Source: Sphingomonas sp. TDK1 (GTDB lineage Bacteria; Pseudomonadota; Alphaproteobacteria; Sphingomonadales; Sphingomonadaceae). From it: a stretch of DNA of 64,000 bases. The position numbers were made by a program, and so were the translations under genes. Location: NCBI RefSeq assembly GCF_001650735.1, contig NZ_LXVY01000017.1, positions 62,001 through 126,000 on the forward strand, given 5' to 3'. The notes below the pieces were generated by a model, which saw only the letters and a list, made by a program, of their open reading frames with translations, made no database searches and had not been told where the DNA came from. Shown in pieces: positions 18,988-27,285 of the stretch (positions are counted from its first letter, which is position 1; each line of letters starts with the position of its first letter).

Positions 18988-20211
18988 ATGCAGGACAATA
19001 TCCGGGCCGAGCGGCCGAGCTTCGTCACCCATCTCGAATGCTCGATGACGGGCGAGACCTATGCGGCGGACCAGCTGCACGGGCTCTCGCGCGTCGGTCG
19101 ACCGCTGCTGGTGCGCTATGATCTGGCCGGGGTGGGTGCGGCGCTCACCAGAGAGGCGCTGGAAGCACGACCGACCGACCTTTGGCGGTGGCGCGAGCTG
19201 CTCCCGGTGCGGCGGGCGGCGAACATCGTTTCCCTCGGTGAGATCGAAACGCCGCTGATCGACATTCCCAAGTCCGGGGGGCCGGGGGCGATCGTCAAGG
19301 ACGAAGGCCGGCTGCCGACGGGCTCGTTCAAGGCGCGCGGGCTGGTGATGGCGGTGAGCATGGCGCGCGAACTGGGCGTCACCCGTATCGCCATGCCGAC
19401 CAACGGCAATGCCGGCGCGGCGCTCGCCGCCTATGCCGCGCGCTGCGGCATCGAGACGGTGATCCTCTGCCCGGAAGAGACCCCGGAAGTGAACGTCCGC
19501 GAGATCGCCGCGCAGGGCGCGCGGGTCTACCGGGTCAACGGCCAGATCGACGAGTGCGGCGCGATCGTCGGGCGTGGCGCCGCCGAGGGGCGCTGGTTCG
19601 ATTTCTCGACGCTCAAGGAGCCCTACCGGATCGAAGGCAAGAAGACGATGGGGCTGGAACTCGCCGCCCAGTGCGGCTGGGAACTGCCCGATGCGATCTT
19701 CTACCCCACCGGCGGCGGTACCGGGCTGATCGGCATGTGGAAGGCGTTTGACGAGCTGGAGCGGCTCGGCTGGATCGGATCGAAGCGGCCGCGGATGTAT
19801 GCGGTGCAGGCATCGGGCTGCGCGCCGATCGTCCGCGCCTTCGAGGCGGGCGAGGAGCATGCCGAGCGCTGGGAGAATGCGGCGACGGTGGCGGCGGGCA
19901 TCCGCGTGCCGCGCGCGGTGGGCGACTTCCTGATCCTGCGCGCGGTGCGCGAGTCCGGCGGGCGGGCGCTGGCGGTGGGCGATCCCGCGATCCTCCAGGC
20001 GGTGGACGACTGCGCGCGCAAGGACGGGCTGCTGCTCTGCCCCGAGGGCGGCGCGACGCTGGCGGCCTATCGGCAGGCGATGCGGGACGGGCTGGTCGAT
20101 CCCGAGGAGCGCACGGTGCTGTTCAACTGCGCCACGGGGTTGAAGTATCCGATGCCCGAGGCAGGGACATGGCTCGACAAGGATGCGGTGGGGGATCTGG
20201 GGGTGTTGTAA
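18988..20211 (+). CDS. threonine synthase-like PLP enzyme
   Basis: PLP fold-type II lyase, 407 residues, annotated by resemblance to threonine synthase (O-phosphohomoserine to threonine). Seen: an N-terminal HLECSMTGETY, as in plant-type threonine synthases, the PLP Lys in RLPTGSFKARG, the asparagine loop PTNGNAGAALAAYAA, and the phosphate-binding PTGGGTGLIGMW. Sphingomonads often also have a longer ThrC, so this may be a second or specialised enzyme (threonine dehydratase or diaminopropionate-lyase-like); I leave the symbol open. Start ATG 18988 lies 26 bp after a TTGCGT-containing AT-poor stretch; the Shine-Dalgarno is weak. Confidence 0.85.
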   Translation: MQDNIRAERPSFVTHLECSMTGETYAADQLHGLSRVGRPLLVRYDLAGVGAALTREALEARPTDLWRWRELLPVRRAANIVSLGEIETPLIDIPKSGGPGAIVKDEGRLPTGSFKARGLVMAVSMARELGVTRIAMPTNGNAGAALAAYAARCGIETVILCPEETPEVNVREIAAQGARVYRVNGQIDECGAIVGRGAAEGRWFDFSTLKEPYRIEGKKTMGLELAAQCGWELPDAIFYPTGGGTGLIGMWKAFDELERLGWIGSKRPRMYAVQASGCAPIVRAFEAGEEHAERWENAATVAAGIRVPRAVGDFLILRAVRESGGRALAVGDPAILQAVDDCARKDGLLLCPEGGATLAAYRQAMRDGLVDPEERTVLFNCATGLKYPMPEAGTWLDKDAVGDLGVL

Positions 20212-20225
20212 AGAGCGAGTCGCGT

Positions 20226-20343
20226 ACCTCCCCCTCCGACCCGCTGCGCGGGCCACCTCCCCCTGGCGGGGGAGGATGGTTTCAGCCCCCTCTATCCTCC
20301 CCCGCCAAGGGGAGGTGGCGCCGGAGGCGACGGAGGGGGAGGT
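20226..20343. repeat. GC-rich palindromic element, copy A
   Basis: A 118-bp imperfect palindrome. Outer arms are ACCTCCCCCTCCG and CGGAGGGGGAGGT; inner arms are CACCTCCCCCTGGCGGGGGA and its near complement around 20301-20318. A nearly identical copy lies at 20531-20648 and a half copy at 21034-21082. It has the form of a non-autonomous dispersed element with no coding capacity of its own. Confidence 0.85.
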
Positions 20344-20525
20344 CGGCGAGCGGCCTGTAGTATGGCCCTTCGGTCGATCGCGACCGCGAGAATCTGGCGG
20401 ACGACGCCTTCGGTGTGGTTCGATACGTCCATCGCCGTGTAGCGGAGAACGCGGACGCCTTGGGCTTTCAACCACGCATCGCGGGTGGCGTTTCGGTGGC
20501 TCTGGTTGGAACCTTCCAGGCGCAT
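20292..20525 (-). pseudogene. internally deleted DUF559 copy
   Basis: A 77-residue frame that matches both ends of the intact DUF559 gene at 20597-21028 (same start MRLEGSNQS, same RDAWLKAQGVRVLRYTAMDV) but lacks 66 codons between them. The missing part holds the nuclease-fold core (RFRKQHP, DFYC, EVDGE). The join lies at a short shared GGCGT-like sequence, so it looks like a deletion between microhomologies after a tandem duplication. The deletion is in frame, and the C-terminus runs into palindromic element A exactly as the intact copy runs into B. Not expected to be active. Confidence 0.75.
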
Positions 20526-20530
20526 CGCCT

Positions 20531-20648
20531 ACCTCCCCCTCCGACCCGCTGCGCGGGCTACCTCCCCCTGGCGGGGGAGGATGGTTTCAGCCCCCTCTAT
20601 CCTCCCCCGCCAAGGGGAGGTGGCGCCGGAGGCGACGGAGGGGGAGGT
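20531..20648. repeat. GC-rich palindromic element, copy B
   Basis: Near-identical to copy A (one or two differences in 118 bp, e.g. GGGCTACC for GGGCCACC). It lies between the deleted and intact DUF559 copies and supplies the last codons of the intact gene (Pro/Gly-rich tail). Copy A plus the deleted gene and copy B plus the intact gene form a tandem duplication. Confidence 0.85.
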
Positions 20649-21028
20649 CGGCGAGCGGCCTGTCGTTTGGCCCTTCGGTCGATCGCGACCGCGAGAATCT
20701 GGCGGACGACGCCTTCGGTGTGGTTCCGTACGTCCATCGCCGTGTAGCGGAGAACGCGGACGCCTTGAGCTTTCAGCCACGCATCGCGGGTGGCGTCTCG
20801 CTCCGGTCGGTCGCCACGGGCATGCGCTTCGCCGTCGACTTCGATCGCGAGCGCGGCTGGGGCGCAGTAAAAGTCGAGGACGTAGGGGCCGGCTGGGTGC
20901 TGCTTGCGGAAGCGCAGGCCGGCTTCATTGCGGCGTAGCGCGAGCCAGAGGGCGATTTCCGGCGACGTCATTTCTTCGCGGAGGTGCTTCGCGTTGCGGC
21001 GGCTTTGGTTGGAACCTTCCAGGCGCAT
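20597..21028 (-). CDS. DUF559 domain protein (Vsr/restriction-endonuclease-like fold)
   Basis: 143 residues with a DUF559 domain: NAKHLREEMTSPEIALWLAL, FRKQHPAGPYVLDFYC, LAIEVDGEAHA with the acidic nuclease-like residues, and DAWLKAQGVRVLRYTAMDV. DUF559 resembles the very-short-patch-repair endonuclease fold; its role is not established. The last 20 or so residues (RRPPPPSPPAPPPLGGGG) are encoded by palindromic element B, so the natural C-terminus was probably replaced by element insertion or read-in. An internal Met (MTSPEIA) is an alternative start. It is followed on the same strand by the deleted copy. Confidence 0.8.
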   Translation of the reverse strand: MRLEGSNQSRRNAKHLREEMTSPEIALWLALRRNEAGLRFRKQHPAGPYVLDFYCAPAALAIEVDGEAHARGDRPERDATRDAWLKAQGVRVLRYTAMDVRNHTEGVVRQILAVAIDRRAKRQAARRPPPPSPPAPPPLGGGG

Positions 21029-21033
21029 CGTCT

Positions 21034-21082
21034 GCCTCCCCCTCCGCCGCCTGCGGCGGCACCTCCCCCTGGCGGGGGAGGA
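21034..21082. repeat. GC-rich palindromic element, half copy C
   Basis: GCCTCCCCCTCCG, CCGCCTGCGGCGG and CACCTCCCCCTGGCGGGGGA match the left half of elements A and B, after which the match ends at GATTTTAC. It lies between the DUF559 gene start and the acyl-CoA dehydrogenase stop. Confidence 0.75.
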
Positions 21083-21095
21083 TTTTACACCACCC

Positions 21096-22790
21096 TCACG
21101 CCGCGAAAGCCTCCGCCTCCACCGCGTACAGCACCGCCGCCTTCGCCATCGCCGCCGCGCGCAGGCCGAGCGCTTCGGGCACGACCTGCTCGACATAGAA
21201 GCGCGCCGCCGCCTGCTTCATCGTGAGGAAGCCCGGCTCGCCGTCGCCCTGCGCCGCCAGCCGGCCGCTCTTCTCCATCAGCCAGCCGCACACGGCGACC
21301 GACAGCATCGTCAGGAACGGATAGCTCGCCGCCAGCCGGTCGTCGGCGTCGCTGCCCAGCAGGCTGCGGCCGACCTCCTCGCAGGCGTCGATCAGCGCGC
21401 GCAGGCCCGCATCCTCGGCGTCGGCGCGCATGTCCGCCAGCAGGCCGAGCAGCGTCGCGCCATTGTCCATGCTCAGCTTGCGGCCGACCAGGTCGGCGGC
21501 CTGGATGCCGTTGGTGCCTTCGTAGATCGGGGTGATGCGGGCGTCGCGGAAATGCTGGGCGGCGCCGGTCTCCTCGATATAGCCCATGCCGCCATGGACC
21601 TGCACGCCGAGGCTCGCCACTTCGTTGCCGAGATCGGTCGCATGCGCCTTGGCGAGCGGGGTCAGCAGCTCGACGCGCTTGTCCGCCTCCGCATCGCTCG
21701 CCCGGCCGCGATCGAGCTGGCCGAAGGCGTAATAGACCAGCGCACGCGCCGCCTGGGTCTGCGCCTTCATCCGCAGCAGCATGCGGCGCACGTCGGGATG
21801 CTCGATGATCGCGGTCGGGGCGCCGCCGCGAGTGCCCTGCACCCGCTCGCGGGCATAGGCGACCGCGCGCTGGGTGGCGCGCTCGGCGACCTGCACGCCC
21901 TGCAGGCCGACGTTGAGGCGGGCATTGTTCATCATCGTGAACATCGCGCGGATGCCACCCAGCTCGGGGCCGATCAACTCGCCGATGCAATCGTCGTTGT
22001 CGCCGAAGCTCAGCACGCAGGTGGGCGAGGCATGCAGGCCCATCTTGTGCTCGATCGAGACGACCTTGATATCGTTGAAATCGCCCGGCGTGCCGTCGTC
22101 CCTGAGCCGGAACTTCGGCACCAGGAACAGCGACAGGCCCTTGGTGCCCGCCGGCGCGCCGGGGGTGCGGGCCAGCACCAGATGGACGATATTGTCCGCC
22201 ATGTCGTGGTCGCCGAACGAGATGTAGATCTTGGTGCCCTTGATCTTCCATTTGCCGTCGCCCGCCGGCTCGGCCTTGGTCTTCACCGCGCCGACATCCG
22301 AGCCGGCCTGCGGCTCGGTCAGGTTCATCGTGCCGGTCCATTCGCCGGTCGCGAGCTTCGGCAGATAGGTTGCCTGCTGCTCGGGCGAGCCGTGGTGGTG
22401 CAGCGCCTCGACCGCGCCGACGGTGAGCACCGGGCAAAGGCAGAAGCCCATGTTCGCGGTGCCCAGCGTCTCCAGCACGGCGATCGACAGGCTCACCGGC
22501 AGGCCCTGGCCGCCATGCTCGGCGGGCGAGCCGATCGTGCCCCAGCCGCCTTCCACATAGGCGCGATAGGCGGCGGCGAAGCCTTCGGGCATCGTCACCC
22601 CCTGCTCGGTCCAGCGCGCGCCTTCGGTATCGCCCAGCCGTTCGAGCGGCGCCCATTCGCCCGCGGCGAACTGGCCGGCACCGTCGAGCACGGCATCGAG
22701 CAGGTCGGGCGTGGCTTCCGCGCTGATCTCGGACAGACGGACGATATGGTCGAGCACGAAACGCTGCTCGGCGGTGGCGGGGGTGAACAT
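21096..22790 (-). CDS. acyl-CoA dehydrogenase
   Basis: FAD-dependent acyl-CoA dehydrogenase of the long (about 565-600 residue) class with a C-terminal extension, similar to FadE-like and DmdC/AidB-near enzymes. 564 residues. Seen: N-terminal helical domain, SPAEHGGQGLPVSLS, the FAD-binding TMNLTEPQAGSDVGAVKTKA, WKIKGTKIYISFGDHD, then C-terminal QVHGGMGYIEETGAAQHFRD with ARITPIYEGTNGIQAADL. It oxidises acyl-CoA to enoyl-CoA in fatty acid degradation; chain length cannot be told. ATG 22790 (MFTPATAEQ) has GAGAGG upstream. It is divergent from the Sua5/TsaC gene. Confidence 0.93.
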   Translation of the reverse strand: MFTPATAEQRFVLDHIVRLSEISAEATPDLLDAVLDGAGQFAAGEWAPLERLGDTEGARWTEQGVTMPEGFAAAYRAYVEGGWGTIGSPAEHGGQGLPVSLSIAVLETLGTANMGFCLCPVLTVGAVEALHHHGSPEQQATYLPKLATGEWTGTMNLTEPQAGSDVGAVKTKAEPAGDGKWKIKGTKIYISFGDHDMADNIVHLVLARTPGAPAGTKGLSLFLVPKFRLRDDGTPGDFNDIKVVSIEHKMGLHASPTCVLSFGDNDDCIGELIGPELGGIRAMFTMMNNARLNVGLQGVQVAERATQRAVAYARERVQGTRGGAPTAIIEHPDVRRMLLRMKAQTQAARALVYYAFGQLDRGRASDAEADKRVELLTPLAKAHATDLGNEVASLGVQVHGGMGYIEETGAAQHFRDARITPIYEGTNGIQAADLVGRKLSMDNGATLLGLLADMRADAEDAGLRALIDACEEVGRSLLGSDADDRLAASYPFLTMLSVAVCGWLMEKSGRLAAQGDGEPGFLTMKQAAARFYVEQVVPEALGLRAAAMAKAAVLYAVEAEAFAA

Positions 22791-22838
22791 CAGGCCTCTC
22801 TCTTGTGATCTTGTTGCCGGCACTATAGCGCCTTGCGC

Positions 22839-23768
22839 GTGACCCCAGCAAATCCGCGCATCTTACCCTACGGCGAGGCCGCGCTCGGCGAAGCGGCGGC
22901 ACTGATTCGCGGCGGCGCCTGCGTCGCGGTGCCCACCGAAACCGTCTACGGGCTCGCCGCCGACGCCACCGATTCGGACGCGGTGGCGGGGATTTACGCG
23001 GCCAAGGGGCGGCCTTCGTTCAACCCGCTGATCGTGCATGTCGCGGACATGGCGATGGCCGAGACGATCGCGCGGTTCGATGGGGAGGCGCGGGCGCTGG
23101 CGGCGCGCTTCTGGCCGGGGCCGCTGACCATGGTGCTGCCGCTGGCGGAGGGCTCGCCGGTCGCCAGCCTGGTCACCGCCGGGCTGCCGACCGTCGCGCT
23201 GCGGATGCCCGATCACCGTGCGATGCAGGGGCTGATCCGGGCGAGCGGGCGCCCGCTCGCCGCGCCTTCGGCCAATGCCAGCGGCGGCATCAGCCCGACG
23301 CGGGCGGGGCACGTCGCGGTGAGCCTCGCGGGGCGCATCCCCCTCGTGATCGACGACGGCGCGACCAGCGCGGGGATCGAATCCACCATCGTCGAGCCGG
23401 CCACGCGCCGCATCCTGCGGCCCGGCCCGGTCACGGCCGAGCAATTGCCGGGCTATGGCAGCGGCGCGACGCCGGGCGCGATCACCGCGCCGGGGCAGCT
23501 GGCCAGCCATTATGCGCCGTCCAAGCCGCTGCGGCTGGACGCGGAGAAGGCGGCGGCGGGGGAATGGCTGATCGGGTTCGGCGGGATTGCGGGCGACGAT
23601 ACGCTGTCGGCATCGGGGGATCTGCGTGAGGCGGCCGCGCGCCTGTTCGATGCGTTGCACCGCGCCGATGCCTCGGACCGGGCACGGATCGCGATTGCGC
23701 CGGTACCTGGGCAGGGTCTGGGTCTGGCGATCCGCGATCGACTGGCGCGCGCCGCGTATCCGCGCTGA
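22839..23768 (+). CDS. L-threonylcarbamoyladenylate synthase (Sua5/TsaC)
   Basis: Makes threonylcarbamoyl-AMP from Thr, bicarbonate and ATP for the t6A37 modification of ANN-decoding tRNAs. About 309 residues, i.e. the longer Sua5 form with a C-terminal domain. Seen: the YrdC core with VAVPTETVYGLAADA, YAAKGRPSFNPLIVHV, RFWPGPLTMVLPL, RMPDHRAMQGL and SANASGGISPT, then the linker and the Sua5 domain (APGQLASHYAPSKPLRLD). I prefer GTG 22839; TTG 22833 is possible. No clear Shine-Dalgarno is seen, and a TATAGC box 10 bp upstream hints at a very short leader. Confidence 0.93.
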   Translation: MTPANPRILPYGEAALGEAAALIRGGACVAVPTETVYGLAADATDSDAVAGIYAAKGRPSFNPLIVHVADMAMAETIARFDGEARALAARFWPGPLTMVLPLAEGSPVASLVTAGLPTVALRMPDHRAMQGLIRASGRPLAAPSANASGGISPTRAGHVAVSLAGRIPLVIDDGATSAGIESTIVEPATRRILRPGPVTAEQLPGYGSGATPGAITAPGQLASHYAPSKPLRLDAEKAAAGEWLIGFGGIAGDDTLSASGDLREAAARLFDALHRADASDRARIAIAPVPGQGLGLAIRDRLARAAYPR

Positions 23769-24266
23769 AGTTCCGGCATCGAGGAACCGGCGATTACTGC
23801 GGTGCTTCGGTCCCGAACGTTCGGATACTTATACGATCTGATATCTGCGCGCAGATCTGCTGTGGCTCGGCATTTTTGCGTTTTCGGTACAACTGACCTG
23901 ACCAGCCAGGATAATCAAGGGAACGATTGTATTCTTGAACTATGGCGTGGAAATGAATGAAACGTCTATCCTATCTCAATTTGGGTATGCTGTATACGAT
24001 CATGCCTTTACAGCCAAGCCACAGGTCCTAGGTTCCGCTTGGCCGTAAAGCTTGCGGAATAAAGACGAGCGGTGCGGCGACTGTTGGAGGATCGTGGCGG
24101 AGGCAAATGCCCGACTTGCGGGCACTGTACCAATCGATTGAGCCATCAGACGAGTGCGGAACCCGAATGGTGCCGGTGCTGCCCCCGCACACCTGGCGCC
24201 TTCGTATCCGCGGCCGGCTTCGCAACCCGGCCGCGGTCTCGAACACCCCCGTGGGAGGGCGCGGCC
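23769..24266. other. 500-bp gene-free region, partly AT-rich
   Basis: Between the Sua5/TsaC and msrA stop codons. The part 23785-24060 is markedly AT-richer than its surroundings and holds two perfect palindromes, CCGAACGTTCGG (23813-23824) and ATCTGCGCGCAGAT (23843-23856). Only very short frames are present, without a Shine-Dalgarno. A GC hairpin (CCGCGGCCGG at 24208-24217 with CCGGCCGCGG at 24227-24236) lies near the msrA end and may terminate it. Confidence 0.6.
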
Positions 24267-24812
24267 TTAAGCGGTCGCGCCCTCTTTGGTCTTGTTGGCG
24301 AAGCTCTTGCGCAGCTTTCGCAGCTTGGGCGGGATCACCGCGAGGCAATAGGGGTTCCGCTGGCCGTCGCCCTGCCAATATTCCTGGTGATATTCCTCGG
24401 CCGGCCACCACTGGCCGAGCGGCTCGATCGCGGTGACGATCGGTTGCGGCCAGTCCGGGCGGGCGCGCTCGATGGCGTCCAGCGCCTCGCGCTCCTGCTC
24501 GGCCGAATGGGGGAAGATGGCGGAGCGGTACTGGGTGCCGATGTCGTTGCCCTGGCGGTTCAGCTGGGTCGGGTCATGCGTCGCGAGGAAGATGTCGAGG
24601 ATCTCGCCATAGCTTACCACGTCGCTGTCGAAGCTGACGCGGATCGCCTCGGCATGGCCGGTGTCGCCGCTGCACACTTCCTTGTAGGTCGGGTTTTCCT
24701 TGGTGCCGCCGATATAGCCGCTTTCGACGCCCTGGACGCCGATCACGTCGTTGAAAACCGCTTCCGTGCACCAGAAGCAACCGCCGGCGAGTGTCGCCGT
24801 TTCGATCGTCAT
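24267..24812 (-). CDS. msrA: peptide methionine sulfoxide reductase A
   Basis: Reduces the S-epimer of methionine sulfoxide in proteins, with thioredoxin as electron donor. 181 residues. The catalytic motif GCFWC lies at residues 11-15; other family blocks are visible: GYIGGTKENPTYKEVCSGDTGHAEA, shown in part (NPTYKEVCSGDTGHAEA), THDPTQLNRQGNDIGTQYRS and EYHQEYW. A resolving Cys lies in NPYCLAVIPPK, as in MsrA types with a C-terminal Cys. It is divergent from galE, with 68 bp between the start codons. Confidence 0.97.
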   Translation of the reverse strand: MTIETATLAGGCFWCTEAVFNDVIGVQGVESGYIGGTKENPTYKEVCSGDTGHAEAIRVSFDSDVVSYGEILDIFLATHDPTQLNRQGNDIGTQYRSAIFPHSAEQEREALDAIERARPDWPQPIVTAIEPLGQWWPAEEYHQEYWQGDGQRNPYCLAVIPPKLRKLRKSFANKTKEGATA

Positions 24813-24880
24813 GTCGAGGAACTCCTTGCTTGTCGCTCCAAGATAGGGTGGAGGTACGGCGTAACAAAGGGGATCTGGCG

Positions 24881-25879
24881 ATGCGCGATGGTACGGTGCT
24901 GGTGACGGGCGGTGCGGGCTATATCGGCAGCCATGCGGTGCTGGCGCTGCTCGACGCCGGGTGGCGCGTGGTGGTGATCGACAATCTGGTCACCGGCTTC
25001 GATTGGGCAGTGGATTCGCGGGCCAAGCTGGTCGTCGCCAGCATTGACGACATACCGGCAGTACGCGCCGCGATCCGCGAGCATGGCGTCACCGCGGTGA
25101 TGCACTTTGCCGGATCGGTGGTGGTACCGGAATCGGTGACCGATCCGCTCAAATATTATCGCAACAACACCGCGGCCAGCCGCGCGTTGATCGAGGCCGT
25201 GGTGGCGGAGGGCGTGCGCCACTTCATCTTCTCCTCCACCGCCGCGACCTACGGCATCCCCGAACAGGTGCCGATCCGGGAGGATTCGCCGAAGTCGCCG
25301 ATCAATCCCTACGGCATGTCCAAGCTGATGACCGAGATCATGCTGAAGGACGTCGCGGCCGCGCATCCGCTCAACTATTGCGCGCTGCGTTATTTCAACG
25401 TCGCCGGTGCCGATCCGCAGGGCCGCAGCGGCCAGTCGACGGCGGGCGCCACGCACCTCATCAAGGTCGCCGTGGAAGCCGCCACCGGCAAGCGGTCCCA
25501 TGTCTCGGTGTTCGGCACCGACTTCGCGACCCCCGACGGCACCGGGGTGCGCGACTATATCCATGTCAGCGACCTTGCCGCCGCGCATGTCGACGCGCTC
25601 GACCTGCTGATCGCGCGGCCGGAGGAAAGCCACACGATGAACTGCGGCTATGGCCGCGGTTTCTCCGTGCTGGAGGTGCTCGACGCCGTCGACCGCGTGA
25701 CCAACATGACGATCGAGCGCAAGCTCGAGGGGCGCCGGGCCGGGGATCCCGATGCGCTGGTGGCGGACAACAGCGCCATCCTTGCGGCGCTGCCCTGGCG
25801 GCCGAAACATGCCGACCTGAACGGTATCGTGCAGGACGCGCTTGCCTGGGAGCGCAAGCTGGCCGAGCGCGGTCGATAG
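24881..25879 (+). CDS. galE: UDP-glucose 4-epimerase
   Basis: NAD-dependent extended short-chain dehydrogenase that interconverts UDP-glucose and UDP-galactose for polysaccharide and LPS synthesis. 332 residues, standard GalE length. Seen: the Rossmann GGAGYIGSHAVLALLDAG, catalytic Ser/Thr in FSSTAATYGIPE, the YxxxK pair in NPYGMSKLMTE, YFNVAGADPQG and the GalE-type RDYIHVSDLAAAHVDAL. ATG 24881 has AAAGGGGA upstream. A different sugar-nucleotide specificity (GlcNAc/GalNAc) cannot be excluded. A small secreted-protein gene follows 70 bp later. Confidence 0.95.
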   Translation: MRDGTVLVTGGAGYIGSHAVLALLDAGWRVVVIDNLVTGFDWAVDSRAKLVVASIDDIPAVRAAIREHGVTAVMHFAGSVVVPESVTDPLKYYRNNTAASRALIEAVVAEGVRHFIFSSTAATYGIPEQVPIREDSPKSPINPYGMSKLMTEIMLKDVAAAHPLNYCALRYFNVAGADPQGRSGQSTAGATHLIKVAVEAATGKRSHVSVFGTDFATPDGTGVRDYIHVSDLAAAHVDALDLLIARPEESHTMNCGYGRGFSVLEVLDAVDRVTNMTIERKLEGRRAGDPDALVADNSAILAALPWRPKHADLNGIVQDALAWERKLAERGR

Positions 25880-25949
25880 GCAACGCTTCCCCGATCTGGT
25901 AGCCTTGCGGCAACGTCGCCTCCGATGGCGGCGTAGCTGGGAGGCCGCC

Positions 25950-26198
25950 ATGTTGTTTCTGCTGCTGTTCGCGCTTGCCGAAGACGTCACGCCCGCCGCG
26001 TCGCTGCCGGCGCCGGCACCTGAAGCGCGCTGCCAGAACGCGCAGGTGCGATCGGTCGCAGAGAAGCGCGCGGTAGCCTCGTCGGCCCAGCCGCTGGCGG
26101 AGGAGCCGCTCGCCGACTTGTCGCGCGCGATCGTTCGCGATGTGCGGTGCGATCGCCCGGAACGGGTTGCCGAGCGCGTCGGCGCCAAGCAGCGCTGA
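25950..26198 (+). CDS. small secreted protein, hypothetical
   Basis: 82 residues beginning MLFLLLFALAEDVTPAASLPAPAPEA: a short hydrophobic start and a Pro/Ala-rich stretch that could be a signal peptide, then a charged, probably helical part with two Cys (EARCQNAQ and RDVRCDRPE) that could pair. GGGAGG lies eight bases before the ATG. It follows galE by 70 bp on the same strand. I recognise no family; it may be periplasmic. Confidence 0.55.
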   Translation: MLFLLLFALAEDVTPAASLPAPAPEARCQNAQVRSVAEKRAVASSAQPLAEEPLADLSRAIVRDVRCDRPERVAERVGAKQR

Positions 26199-26246
26199 CG
26201 GCGCGGGTGTCCGGGCGGCGCCCGCCCGGCGCCGACGCTCCGGCGA

Positions 26247-26966
26247 CTAGTAGCTGATCCCCGTGCCCGGATAGGCGAAGACATCGTTGCCAAGCGACAG
26301 CGCGAGCGGCGTGGTCAATTGCCATTCGGGACGCAGCTTCTTCTCCAGGCGCCGCAATTCCTGATCGAGCAAGGCGACGGTGGCATCATCCTGCTCGCCG
26401 ATGGCGAATCGTATGCGCGCGCAAAGCTCCGCAACGGCAAACTGGGCATAGGCGACGGCGTTCGGTTCGCGCTCGATCACTGCGATCGCTTCGTTCGCCA
26501 ACGTTGTCAGCAGCGCCAGGGACTCCGCGTCGATGGTCCGCGGCTTCTGGTCCATCAGGCATAGCGTACCCAGCGCGAAGCCGTCGCTGGTCACCAGCGG
26601 GGCGGCATAATAGGCCCGGATGTTCATCTCGATGACGGCGGGGGCAAATTTGAAGCGTGGCTCGCACCAGGCATCGGCGACGCACAAGGGCGCGAAGCTG
26701 GGCATCTGGATGGCAGCGTCGCAAAAGCTCTCGGGCCGGTCGAACTCCCGCGGGTCGAAGCCATAGGCGACGGCGAGCCAGAGCTGCGATCGATCGACGA
26801 TGGAAACGGCGCTGTAGGGGAAGCCGGTCGACCTGGCCGCCCGGGTTGCGATGTGGGAAAGCTCACTGTCCCCGCGCATGCCGAGCACGCCGGACGTCAA
26901 TACTCTCGTCTGGCGCCGTATCTCATTCGGGCTTTGGGTGCTGCACGCACAGACTTCCTGGTTCAT
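26247..26966 (-). CDS. GAF domain-containing protein
   Basis: 239 residues with one GAF domain (about residues 30-175): SHIATRAARSTGFPYSAVSIVD, LWLAVAYGFDPREF, ESFCDAAIQ, YYAAPLVTSDGFALGTLCLMD, LTTLANEAIAVIER. GAF domains bind small ligands or chromophores. No histidine kinase, cyclase or HTH output is attached; the C-terminal 60 residues are helical with an acidic middle (RRLEKKLRPE). The pattern matches the N-terminal GAF of many sphingomonad sensor kinases, so it may be a stand-alone sensor. ATG 26966 was chosen; the frame continues upstream to 27080 but that stretch is AT-rich and not GAF-like. Confidence 0.8.
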   Translation of the reverse strand: MNQEVCACSTQSPNEIRRQTRVLTSGVLGMRGDSELSHIATRAARSTGFPYSAVSIVDRSQLWLAVAYGFDPREFDRPESFCDAAIQMPSFAPLCVADAWCEPRFKFAPAVIEMNIRAYYAAPLVTSDGFALGTLCLMDQKPRTIDAESLALLTTLANEAIAVIEREPNAVAYAQFAVAELCARIRFAIGEQDDATVALLDQELRRLEKKLRPEWQLTTPLALSLGNDVFAYPGTGISY

Positions 26967-27225
26967 GCCGGGTGTCCCATCGTCGATGACGGCAGAGTAG
27001 CCGCGAGAAAAACGGCTGCAACATAGTAATCGTGCGAATATGCTCTCGCGGAAAATATGATACGGGCGGTTACTGGCCAAGATATGCGCCGCAATGGTCG
27101 TATCCTGGATCCGTTCTGCGCCGTACTTACGATGGGGCCGACATAAGGCAGTGGCACGGCCGCGCCGTGGGATTGGTAAATGTCTGGATTATCGGTGCAT
27201 TAAACCAAGAAACGGCCTGCGGGAC
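26967..27225. other. intergenic region between GAF gene and clpA terminator
   Basis: About 260 bp without a supportable gene. It is AT-richer than the genes, with several TATNAT-like boxes on both strands (e.g. around 27054), so it probably holds the promoter of the minus-strand GAF gene. I see no repeat or RNA structure in it. Confidence 0.5.
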
Positions 27226-27257
27226 AAAAAAGGACCGGAAGATTGCTCCTCCGGTCC
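27226..27257 (-). terminator. rho-independent terminator of clpA
   Basis: Read on the minus strand: GGACCGGA, a 10-base loop, TCCGGTCC, then TTTTTT. It begins 29 bp past the clpA stop codon. A perfect 8-bp stem and six Us make this a strong call. Confidence 0.9.
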
Positions 27258-27285
27258 CCTCTTGTGACGTTGTTTCGCGTACGGC

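Noticed and set aside
23953-24048. 31-codon frame starting MNETSILSQFGYAVYDH in the AT-rich gap
   Set aside because: No Shine-Dalgarno, too short, and no recognisable family. Possible but unsupported.
24072-24260. Cys-rich short frame (CPTCGHC and WCRCCP) considered as a zinc-ribbon protein
   Set aside because: It has no supported start, overlaps the terminator hairpin and the antisense of msrA, and the upstream part is not protein-like.
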